Of a DNA stretch of 52,172 bases, positions 25,856 to 33,922 are shown one piece after another. The notes under the pieces are model-generated. The model worked only from the letters and a program-made list of their open reading frames with translations, ran no database searches and had not been told where the DNA came from. The stretch lies in NCBI GenBank assembly GCA_031548545.1, contig JAVBQY010000032.1, positions 1 through 52,172 of the forward strand, written 5' to 3'. Both the position numbers and the translations under genes were made by a program. This stretch comes from UBA932 sp031548545. Lineage in GTDB: Bacteria > Bacteroidota > Bacteroidia > Bacteroidales > UBA932. Every line of letters begins with the position of its first letter. The stretch's first letter is position 1.

Positions 25856-26980
25856 ATGTATTTTTACATCTATTATTTTTATTATTCGTTTATCGGTTAT
25901 CCTTTTCTCTTACAGTTTGCGGTCTTTTTCCTGTTTGTTTTCTCCTTGGCCATCATTATTGCTGCCGGCCGGTTTTCATGGGTGATTTTAGATCATTACA
26001 GGAAGAAGAGATTTCAACAACGGCTTTATTATCGTTATCTGACCCCTGTGACGGAAGTGATTACTGCTCGTGAAAATTTTGTGCTGCAAGACATTGCACC
26101 TGTTATACGTTGCAATGTGAAAAACTTGAAAGCACGGGAAAAGCGCATATTAACGAATATCTTACTACGGATTCGCAATCGCGAAAAGAGGATTAATGAA
26201 GAAAATTTCAGGGTGGTGGTTGACTACTTTGAGATTCGCCAATTTTGGGAAAAAAAGATGCGTCATGGCCGCACTGCTATGAAGCTAAAAGCTTTGCGGA
26301 AGTTAGACGAGTTGAATATTGCCGCACAGGGCTCTATCATCAGTCCGTTGACTTACAGCCGTAATCCACAGGTGCGGAAGAAAGCGCGTGTATTCTACAT
26401 GCTTTTTAGTAAGACCAACCCTTTTAAGTTCCTGGAAGAAGATTTTGATCCTTCCTTTGATAACTGGGACAAAGTGGAGATTCACCGGGTACTTGTGCAG
26501 CGCGAGGACCAATTGCCGCTGATTTCCCAATGGTTGAAAAAATCCGATAATCCGGCCTATCAGGCCTTCATGATTGATGAGATCCGCTTTTTCAATCAAC
26601 AACGCTGCATTCCTTACCTGCTGGAGACCATCCGGGGGCATGATGCTTTTTTGCGCGAACGTTGTATAGAAGCGCTGGCTGCAATGGATTATAAGGCGGC
26701 CGAGGCGGATTTTATGCGGGAGTATCCTTTACAGCCCCTGGGGGTACAAAAGAGCATTATCCGGGCGATCCGCATGTTCCAAACCGGAAAAGCACTGTTT
26801 TTTCTGGAAGATGCCTATCGGGTAACACCGGATGTGGATTTGAAAATGCTGATATTGAGAGCTGTGCTTAATTATGGGGCGGCGGGTAAAGAATTGTTTT
26901 ATATGATGCAGCACAAAGCGCCTCAGAAAGAACGTGTTTTCTTTGACCATGTGAGTAATCCTTTAATTAAATATTATTAA
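25856..26980 (+). CDS. Membrane-anchored HEAT-repeat-like protein
   Basis: 374 residues. One strong transmembrane segment lies near the N-terminus (about 17-40, preceded by an aromatic-rich stretch), then a basic cytoplasmic entry (HYRKKRFQQR). The rest is alpha-helical with HEAT-like pairs, for example GRTAMKLKALRKLDELN, NPQVRKKARVFYMLF, HDAFLRERCIEALAAM and VQKSIIRAIRMFQTGKALFFLEDAY. I recognise no enzymatic motif. It lies 9 nt before a processive glycosyltransferase, so I infer a scaffold or regulator for that enzyme at the inner membrane. Confidence 0.75.
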   Translation: MYFYIYYFYYSFIGYPFLLQFAVFFLFVFSLAIIIAAGRFSWVILDHYRKKRFQQRLYYRYLTPVTEVITARENFVLQDIAPVIRCNVKNLKAREKRILTNILLRIRNREKRINEENFRVVVDYFEIRQFWEKKMRHGRTAMKLKALRKLDELNIAAQGSIISPLTYSRNPQVRKKARVFYMLFSKTNPFKFLEEDFDPSFDNWDKVEIHRVLVQREDQLPLISQWLKKSDNPAYQAFMIDEIRFFNQQRCIPYLLETIRGHDAFLRERCIEALAAMDYKAAEADFMREYPLQPLGVQKSIIRAIRMFQTGKALFFLEDAYRVTPDVDLKMLILRAVLNYGAAGKELFYMMQHKAPQKERVFFDHVSNPLIKYY

Positions 26981-26989
26981 ACCATAGGT

Positions 26990-28420
26990 ATGCCGGAATT
27001 TCAAATTGCCCTATTACAATACAGGTTCTTCTTCTATGTCAGCCTCATTGTGGCATTCACCCTGTTGTTGGTATATATGGCCTACATCAACCTTAAACGA
27101 TACCGTTGGCAATTTACCAGGAAGGAGGATGGACTGCTCAAAGATTCGCCTTATGTACCGGGGATTTCTATTGTGGCCCCAGCGTATAATGAGGAAAAAA
27201 CAATTATCATGAATGTGATGTCAATGCTGACGCTTGACTATCCGCTCTACGAGGTGGTAATTGTGAACGACGGGAGTAAGGACCATACATTGGAACTTCT
27301 GATAGCGCATTTCAGCCTGGTGGAAACTTCTTTCGCCTACATAGAAAAAATAAAAACGAGGCCGGTTAAGCGTATCTTCAAATCGACCAATCCGGAATAC
27401 GCCAAACTTACGGTGGTTGATAAAATCAACGGTGGAACTAAGGCCGACGCTTCCAATGCCGGAATTAACGCCTCTGTCTTTCCTTATTTTGTTTGTACGG
27501 ATGTGGACTGTATCCTCTCTCGCGACGCGCTGGTTAAATTGATCCAACCGGTGTTGAGCTCTCCGGTGCGGGTCATAGCCGTGGGCGCCACTTTACGCAT
27601 GGCCAACAGCTCCGAAATCAACGAGAATGGCGTACTCACCCATGTACGCCCTCCCAAAGACTGGATTCCCTGCTTTCAGGAAATCGAATACCTGCGTTCT
27701 TACCTGATCAGTAAGCTGGGCTGGTCTTTCATCAATGCCGTGCCCAATGTGTCGGGCGGTTTGGGCTTGTTTGACAAGGGCGTGGTGATCGAAGCCGGAG
27801 GCTATGAGCCCACCTCCCATGCCGAAGATATGGACATGATGTTGCGCATGATCGCCTATATGAAAGACTACAACCAGGCCTACCGCGTACTGCACATTCC
27901 GATAACCGCCTGCTGGACGGAAGGGCCTCCCGGCCTTGCCGTACTCAACCGGCAGCGTACACGTTGGGCCCGCGGCCTGTTCCAGCTCTTTGTCGAACAC
28001 CGGAAATACCTCTTTAACCGGAAATATGGCCGTATGGGGCTTGTTACCCTGCCTTATATTCTGATCTTCGAATTTCTGGCGCCTGTCTTTGAACTTGTGG
28101 GGATATTCACGCTGCTTTATTTCGCCCTCACCGGACAGATCAATACAAGCAGCGCCCTGATTCTTTTTGCATACATTTATCTGATGGGCGTCTTCGTATC
28201 GTTGATGGCCATACTTTTTGACATCAGGGTAAAAAAATGGTACAGGACTTTCAGGGAATATACGCGGCTCCTGCTTTTTTCCATGTGTGAGTTTCTCGTT
28301 TACCATCCGTTTATCGTATTCTTTAGCCTGAAGGGCTATGTGGATTATTTATCAAGGCAGAACTTTGAATGGGGGGCTATGAAGCGGCAGGGATTCAAGC
28401 AACAAAACAAAAAGAAGTAA
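26990..28420 (+). CDS. Processive family 2 glycosyltransferase (PgaC/hyaluronan-synthase-like)
   Basis: 476 residues. One N-terminal helix (about 11-33) and three or four C-terminal helices (about 350-447) frame a cytosolic GT-A domain. Catalytic motifs are in the expected order: NDGSKD with Asp94, DVD at 171-173, AED at 278-280 in the place of TED, and QRTRW at 322-326 (QxxRW), which marks processive synthases that extrude their polymer through the membrane. The sugar cannot be deduced. No c-di-GMP-binding PilZ domain is present. The next gene, a TPR/outer-membrane barrel fusion, starts 5 nt downstream. Inferred role: synthesis and inner-membrane translocation of an exopolysaccharide. Confidence 0.9.
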   Translation: MPEFQIALLQYRFFFYVSLIVAFTLLLVYMAYINLKRYRWQFTRKEDGLLKDSPYVPGISIVAPAYNEEKTIIMNVMSMLTLDYPLYEVVIVNDGSKDHTLELLIAHFSLVETSFAYIEKIKTRPVKRIFKSTNPEYAKLTVVDKINGGTKADASNAGINASVFPYFVCTDVDCILSRDALVKLIQPVLSSPVRVIAVGATLRMANSSEINENGVLTHVRPPKDWIPCFQEIEYLRSYLISKLGWSFINAVPNVSGGLGLFDKGVVIEAGGYEPTSHAEDMDMMLRMIAYMKDYNQAYRVLHIPITACWTEGPPGLAVLNRQRTRWARGLFQLFVEHRKYLFNRKYGRMGLVTLPYILIFEFLAPVFELVGIFTLLYFALTGQINTSSALILFAYIYLMGVFVSLMAILFDIRVKKWYRTFREYTRLLLFSMCEFLVYHPFIVFFSLKGYVDYLSRQNFEWGAMKRQGFKQQNKKK

Positions 28421-28425
28421 GCGTT

Positions 28426-31206
28426 ATGAGGCAACTGTTTAAATATATCATCATTTCTTGTTGCCTGTTATTTATAGGTGACTTTCTATCGGCGCAAACC
28501 AAGCGGCCGGAGGATGCCGAGGCGTATGCCAACGAAATAGACTATCATTTCAAGCGCGAAGATTTTAATACCGGCAAGGCCATGTTGGATGAAAGCTTGA
28601 AAAAATACCCGGAAAATTCAGACCTGCACATGTTACTTGGGCGCTATTATCTCTATCGGAAGGATTACGATGAAGCGCGTTTTGAATTGCTAACGGCTTT
28701 ATTTTTAGATAAAAACAATTACTTGGTAAAGCACTATCTTATACAGGTGGAGATGGCTGCCCAGCGTTATTCCAGCGCTATATGTTATATTAACGAACTA
28801 TTGGAATATTATCCCTACTCCAAGGAGCTGTGGTTAAAGGAAATTAATATTTACCGTATTCTGGGCAACCACGAAGAGGCCAACCGGCTTTTGGACCGGC
28901 TCTGCCGTATTTACCCGGACGATGAGGGACTGCGTAATTCCTATGTGTACTACATAGAATTAGAATTGAAAAATAAAAAGAACGAAGGCCGGATCAGCGA
29001 AGCAATAACCCTGGCTTCCCGCCTGTCGGATGAAAATCCTTTCAACGAGGTGTTTTATATGGAGTTGAGCGAGGCGTATATCCGTACCAATGATTATCAG
29101 AAAGCGCTGCAAACGGTGGAAAAAGGCTTGTTCAATATTCCGGATCACCGGCCTATGACCGAGCGTAAATTGGCTATCCTATCCGCCATGCACCGGTATG
29201 AAGAAGCCTTGACATTTATTCGTGAAAAACTGCAGCGTTCGGCCGACAAGGCCTACTGGCAGGGGAAATATGATGATTTTCTATTGGAAAGCGCCCGCTA
29301 TTACCGGAAAACAGATCCGTATACGCTATACGGAAACTATCAGCAACAACATCCCGGCGAAGAGGAGTCCTTGAATTATGTCATCAGTACCGCTATCTCG
29401 AGGGGACTGTATGAGGATGCCCTGCTTGCTATTAAAAAAGCGCAGCAGGTAAAGGGGCGCAGCAAGCAGCTCTTGTTAAAAGAGCAGGCTGTTTATGAGC
29501 GGATGGGCGCCCGGTCCAAGTCCGATTCCCTGGCCCGCCTGCTCTATGAACGTTACCCGGCGGATACGGAGATTTCCGGCCGTTTTATTGATTACCAACT
29601 TCGCCGCGCCAAGGACCTGATGAATGATCAGCAGTATGCCGCCGCCGTTACGCCCTGGCGCATAGTGCTGCAATCCGGTGCGCCGGAACAACGCGCTGAT
29701 GCCCGGAATGCGTTATACAATTGCTATCTTAATACCGGAGACTATGAACAGGCTTTAGCCTTGGCGGACACCCTTATTCCAACCGATCCTTCGGACTGGG
29801 CGTGGCGGCTGAGAAAAGCGGACGTGTACGGCAAACAACAGCAGTATGAGAAGGCCATGTCCTTATATGGCGAAGCCATAGCACATAGTCCGCTCGCAGT
29901 ACGGGAAAACTTACGCTCAGGCTATGATGAAGCCGTTCTGATATACATGAAAGCCCTGATTGAGGCTCAGGAGCCGGAAGAGGCCTATCGTCTGACTACA
30001 ACTTACTGGCTGGCGGCCAATCCGCGGAGCGCCGCTGCTTTACATCATGCCGTCAACCTTTCCGCCCAACTGAAAGATTATGCGCGAACCGAAACCTATG
30101 CCATGCAGGGCGCTCTCTACTACCCGGCAGACATGTTCTTTACCGTGAAACTGGCCGAAGCCTATAACCGGAAGAACAATTTTGACCAATCGTATGCTTT
30201 TCTGGGGCCGGAGATCCGGAAAAAACCATATCATAAAGCCCTGCAGGGTGTCTATGCAGAATCCGGGATAGGTTACGCCCGCCTGCTGGCCGCCGGCAAA
30301 CAATACGAAGCCGGTATACAGGTCCTGGATACGGCCTTGCGCTACAATGAAAACAACAGCGACCTGAAATATGTGAAAGGTGAATTGCTGGAAAAATTGC
30401 ACCGCTATGATTCTGCCTACTATTACCAATCTTTCTATACGCCTTCGTTTGCCGAAGCGCCGGAATTCCGCGCCCATCTGGAGTATTTACGCAGCAGGGG
30501 CTATAGGAACCAGCTGGGGCTTTTTACCCAGCTGTATAGTAACGGCGATTCCATTACATCGGTTATCGCATCGTTGGAATACAGTTATGCAGCGAAGAAC
30601 AACAGTTATACGGGGCGCTTGAATTACAGCGGACGGGAGCAGGGAAAGGCCTTGCAGCTGGAGGCGGAGTGGACCCATAACTGGAGCCCGGATTGTTATA
30701 CCCGCCTGCACCTGGCCGGCGCTAACAACATCTTTCCGAAGTGGATTGTAACGGCGGCTGTTTATCCGCATTTAGGCAAGGCGTTTTGGGGCGAAGCGGG
30801 CCTTTCTTATCGTCGCCTGGCCGAGGGCGAAGACCTTTATGGCGGCGTGCTGGGATTTTCGAAAGAGTGGGAATCCATATTGCTGGGCTTTAAGCTAAAC
30901 CCGATGCTCCTGGACGGACGTTGGTACTACAGCGCTTCGGGCCAATTGCGCTGCTATTTTCTGAGCCATAAGAGCTATATCAATGCCATGGCCAGTTTTG
31001 GTTCGGCCCCGGATGTGGAAATATTGAATTACGAGCTCTACAATGGCTTTGCTATGGTCAATGGAATGGCCGGTTTGAATATCAATCACCTGATTAATCA
31101 TCGCTTTACCCTCTCCCTTCAGGGCCAGTGGTACAATTATCAGGCGGATGATGAAAGTTACAAAAATTTATACACCTTACAATTACAATTGTATGTCAAT
31201 TTCTAA
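28426..31206 (+). CDS. TPR protein fused to YaiO-type outer-membrane beta-barrel, putative polysaccharide export porin
   Basis: 926 residues from ATG 28426; the frame is open to 28369 but that part overlaps the glycosyltransferase and would hide the signal peptide (MRQLFKYIIISCCLLFIGDFLSAQ). Residues about 30-680 are tandem TPR helices (LHMLLGRYYLYRKDYDEARFE, MELSEAYIRTNDYQKALQTV, and more). Residues about 690-926 are a beta-barrel of YaiO type, with the family's LEYSYA, GRLNYSGRE, LHLAGANNIFPKW, GEAGLSYRRL and RCYFLSHKSYINAMASFGSAPD patterns, ending in a terminal Phe. This periplasmic-TPR plus barrel architecture parallels PgaA and BcsC. In E. coli yaiO lies beside a GT2 gene, which supports a polysaccharide link. 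The 3' end overlaps the next gene by 14 nt. Confidence 0.85.
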   Translation: MRQLFKYIIISCCLLFIGDFLSAQTKRPEDAEAYANEIDYHFKREDFNTGKAMLDESLKKYPENSDLHMLLGRYYLYRKDYDEARFELLTALFLDKNNYLVKHYLIQVEMAAQRYSSAICYINELLEYYPYSKELWLKEINIYRILGNHEEANRLLDRLCRIYPDDEGLRNSYVYYIELELKNKKNEGRISEAITLASRLSDENPFNEVFYMELSEAYIRTNDYQKALQTVEKGLFNIPDHRPMTERKLAILSAMHRYEEALTFIREKLQRSADKAYWQGKYDDFLLESARYYRKTDPYTLYGNYQQQHPGEEESLNYVISTAISRGLYEDALLAIKKAQQVKGRSKQLLLKEQAVYERMGARSKSDSLARLLYERYPADTEISGRFIDYQLRRAKDLMNDQQYAAAVTPWRIVLQSGAPEQRADARNALYNCYLNTGDYEQALALADTLIPTDPSDWAWRLRKADVYGKQQQYEKAMSLYGEAIAHSPLAVRENLRSGYDEAVLIYMKALIEAQEPEEAYRLTTTYWLAANPRSAAALHHAVNLSAQLKDYARTETYAMQGALYYPADMFFTVKLAEAYNRKNNFDQSYAFLGPEIRKKPYHKALQGVYAESGIGYARLLAAGKQYEAGIQVLDTALRYNENNSDLKYVKGELLEKLHRYDSAYYYQSFYTPSFAEAPEFRAHLEYLRSRGYRNQLGLFTQLYSNGDSITSVIASLEYSYAAKNNSYTGRLNYSGREQGKALQLEAEWTHNWSPDCYTRLHLAGANNIFPKWIVTAAVYPHLGKAFWGEAGLSYRRLAEGEDLYGGVLGFSKEWESILLGFKLNPMLLDGRWYYSASGQLRCYFLSHKSYINAMASFGSAPDVEILNYELYNGFAMVNGMAGLNINHLINHRFTLSLQGQWYNYQADDESYKNLYTLQLQLYVNF

Positions 31207-33313
31207 ATTGCTGTTTTGTTATATCTCTCTGATAATTTCGTTTGCAGGCTGTTCGGATGTTCCGTTAGACCGCTATTGTATCTCTTTTGATGAGAAAGAT
31301 TCTCTGGCTAAGGAATGCGCCGAATACATGTATAATCAGACCAATCGTTTTGCCGGCGGCGAATTTGCCGTCTTGGGCAAGACAGAGGATATGCGTGTGA
31401 AAAATGTCTATCTTGAAATAGATGAAACACTGGACTATGATTACAGTCTGGACCGTTGGGCGCCTACCAGGATAAAGCTGAAAGCCAGGAATAAAGAAAC
31501 TATGTACTGGTTGGTTAATCAGCTGCTCAAACAGACTTCCAGGGAAGACAAGCGCCTGAATACGGCAGCGCTTCCGCCGGCCTGGCTTGACATCGACAAT
31601 TCTCATACGATGAAATTCGCTTTTGAGTACCGCGAACCCTATTATGCACCGAACATGGAAGGAGATAACTCTATTTTCCTCGGCACAAATGTAGTGGAAC
31701 GGGATTGGGGGATCTGGGGGCATAATTTGAAAAATGTTTTGCGCCAGGACGCACGGGATGATATTTATGCCAAGCAGCAAGGCCTGCTCCGGCGGAATCA
31801 GTACTGTTTTTCCGGCGAAGAAACTTTCCGGCAGATTAAAGCGTACATTATAGATAACTATGGTGACGGAACGGACCTGCCCACCCGCTTTATGATCCTG
31901 CCTAATGATAACAAGGTGGTCTGTACCTGTGACTACTGTAAAGCTAAGGGCAATACGGCCGATAATGCTACGCCGGCCGTATCCTCCCTGGTTGTCCGTT
32001 TGGCCGGGACCTTTCCTAAACATACTTTTTTTACATCGGCCTATCTTACCACAACAGCGGCCCCCAAAGAAAAGTGGCCGGACAACACCGGTGTGATGTT
32101 GAGCACTATAAACTTGCCTAACGGCGTGGTGTTGCAGAACCAGCCGGAGGTGCTGGAGTTCCTGCAGCTGATGAAACGTTGGAAAGCGGTCACTCCAAAG
32201 ATCTATATTTGGGATTATGCCTCTAATTTTGATGATTACCTGAGTCCCTTGCCCTCTACCTTTTCTTTAAAGCACCAACTTCAATTTTACCATGCACATG
32301 GTGTTACAGGTGTTTTCCTTAATGCCAGCGGGTATGACTATTCCTCTTTCGATGATGTGAAAACCTACATTGCCGCCGTGCTGCTCATGAACCCCGATAT
32401 TCATATAGATGAACTTGTAAAAGAATATTACAGACAATATTATCCGGTCTCTGCCGAAAAGTTGTATGCCAACTATTTGAAGTTTGAAAAAGACAATGAT
32501 ATAAGGCGCTATTATCTCTATGGTAATTTTGCTCAGACCCTGGAAACCGCCCTGATTGACATGAAGGCTTTTAAGTTTTTTTATGAGCAGGTGGATACGC
32601 TCCGGAAACTGGCCACGGGTGATGAGCTGCTCCGTCTTAATAAACTATATGCGGCATTGAATTTTACCTGCTTACAATACATGTACAATAAGGGATCCGG
32701 AAAATATGGCTATGCGATTAAAAAGGACGACGAATTGGAGGTGAAACCACAACTTGGAAAATACATTGAAGGGCTGGAGCTTTGCCGCAATTATCCCGAT
32801 TTCAAGCAGTATAAAGAAGAGGGCGGATCTTTGGAAGTTTATCTGGCGGAATGGCGGCGTATACAAGCGGAGTCGCCGTACCGGAATTATCTCCTTGATA
32901 AGGATATAAAATTGATTTCTCCTTTGGGCGAAGACTATAAAACCCTGTATATGTTGAATGACGGGGTACCGGGATTCGCTCATGACTATCTGCAGGGCTG
33001 GTGGTTGTACCACGGGGGAGACCTGCATTTGCAGCTGGACGCTACCAGTTTGAAGAACGGCAGGCTCTCCATGCGCTTCCTGGTCGATAAACGGCATGGG
33101 ATGTATGCCCCTATGACCGTTGAAATATATAATAACAATGCACGCTACAAGGTCTTGGACGTGCCTGATGATCCTATGGATGAAACCGTGCATGCCGTAT
33201 CGGTTGAGACCGAAATTGATTTCTCTCGCATCCAGGTCGTGAGAATCAAAGTGCAGAAGAATATCAACCCGGATTGCCGTTCTATTGCCTGTGATGAAAT
33301 AAGATTATATTAA
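31193..33313 (+). CDS. DUF4838 domain-containing lipoprotein, glycoside-hydrolase-like
   Basis: 706 residues from ATG 31193, chosen because it gives a proper lipoprotein signal (MSISKLLFCYISLIISFAGC); an upstream in-frame ATG at 31148 lies deeper in the previous gene. The DUF4838 region is clear: RFMILPNDNKVVCTCDYCKAKG (the C-x-C-x-x-C signature), FFTSAYLTTTAAPK, and KIYIWDYASNFDDYLSPLP followed by HGVTGVFLNASG. Relatives are predicted to have a TIM-barrel related to glycosidases. In position and likely fold it could be the polymer-trimming enzyme of the cluster, analogous to PgaB's hydrolase domain. Catalytic residues are not established. Confidence 0.8.
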   Translation: MSISKLLFCYISLIISFAGCSDVPLDRYCISFDEKDSLAKECAEYMYNQTNRFAGGEFAVLGKTEDMRVKNVYLEIDETLDYDYSLDRWAPTRIKLKARNKETMYWLVNQLLKQTSREDKRLNTAALPPAWLDIDNSHTMKFAFEYREPYYAPNMEGDNSIFLGTNVVERDWGIWGHNLKNVLRQDARDDIYAKQQGLLRRNQYCFSGEETFRQIKAYIIDNYGDGTDLPTRFMILPNDNKVVCTCDYCKAKGNTADNATPAVSSLVVRLAGTFPKHTFFTSAYLTTTAAPKEKWPDNTGVMLSTINLPNGVVLQNQPEVLEFLQLMKRWKAVTPKIYIWDYASNFDDYLSPLPSTFSLKHQLQFYHAHGVTGVFLNASGYDYSSFDDVKTYIAAVLLMNPDIHIDELVKEYYRQYYPVSAEKLYANYLKFEKDNDIRRYYLYGNFAQTLETALIDMKAFKFFYEQVDTLRKLATGDELLRLNKLYAALNFTCLQYMYNKGSGKYGYAIKKDDELEVKPQLGKYIEGLELCRNYPDFKQYKEEGGSLEVYLAEWRRIQAESPYRNYLLDKDIKLISPLGEDYKTLYMLNDGVPGFAHDYLQGWWLYHGGDLHLQLDATSLKNGRLSMRFLVDKRHGMYAPMTVEIYNNNARYKVLDVPDDPMDETVHAVSVETEIDFSRIQVVRIKVQKNINPDCRSIACDEIRLY

Positions 33314-33820
33314 ATGTGGAAAAAAACTTATAAGCTATTCCTGCTGCTGCTTTTGCTGCCCTTGCTGGGCGCATGCGGTATCAAGGACCGGAAAACCAGT
33401 ATAGAGGTCATTGATCCGTACCGGCAATACCACCCGGTGTTGCGCGGGCGCTCATTGGATATTGTCTATCAGATTAAAAATACCGGAGAGCATCCTTTAT
33501 TTATTACCGAGATATTACCTTCTTGCGGCTGTATCCTGGTGGATGAGAGATCCGTGCAGGTTATACCCGTAGGAGATATCGGCAGGCTTTACCTGAAATA
33601 TGACAGCCGGAAAAACGTAGGCCCTACCCAACATTATGTTACCATAGTAGGTAACCTGGAGAATGAAGGCGGCCGTTATGAGTTGATGTTTGAGATCCTG
33701 GTCGTACCGCACGCCTTATATACCCGCGACTATGAAGAGCTCTATGATCCGGAAGAAAATAAACAGAAGCCCGGTTGGGATCAATTGAATACCGCAGATT
33801 ATACAACACTCCGGGAGTAG
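33314..33820 (+). CDS. DUF1573 domain-containing lipoprotein
   Basis: 168 residues, starting at the base after the previous stop codon. Signal sequence with lipobox LLGAC (Cys about 21). The body is one Ig-like DUF1573 domain: DIVYQIKNTGEHPLFITEILPSCGCILV, with the hallmark SCGC, then VGDIGRLYLKYDS and TIVGNLENEG. The acidic C-terminal tail is not part of the domain. DUF1573 proteins are common surface or periplasmic lipoproteins of unknown function; its place at the end of the gene cluster suggests an accessory structural role. Confidence 0.85.
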   Translation: MWKKTYKLFLLLLLLPLLGACGIKDRKTSIEVIDPYRQYHPVLRGRSLDIVYQIKNTGEHPLFITEILPSCGCILVDERSVQVIPVGDIGRLYLKYDSRKNVGPTQHYVTIVGNLENEGGRYELMFEILVVPHALYTRDYEELYDPEENKQKPGWDQLNTADYTTLRE

Positions 33821-33881
33821 CTGTTGGTACGATGGTTGTATAAAATGCCCCGCCATGGGTACAATGAACTGAAAAGTTTAA

Positions 33882-33889
33882 TACCTTTG
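33882..33889 (+). promoter_or_regulatory. -7 box before the carboxyltransferase gene
   Basis: TACCTTTG matches TAnnTTTG, 33 nt before ATG 33923. The -33 box is poor. Confidence 0.5.
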
Positions 33890-33922
33890 TAGGATCTATT
33901 CACCAGTATTTATTGTTTGATT

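Noticed and set aside
25699..26073. 124-codon plus frame before and over the HEAT-like gene
   Set aside because: Overlaps the candidate promoter and the start of the better-supported HEAT-like frame; composition reflects AT-rich DNA.
27593..28306. 237-codon minus-strand frame opposite the GT2 gene
   Set aside because: Antisense of a gene with all catalytic motifs intact.
31265..32023. 252-codon minus-strand frame opposite the DUF4838 gene
   Set aside because: Antisense shadow with no recognisable domain or promoter.
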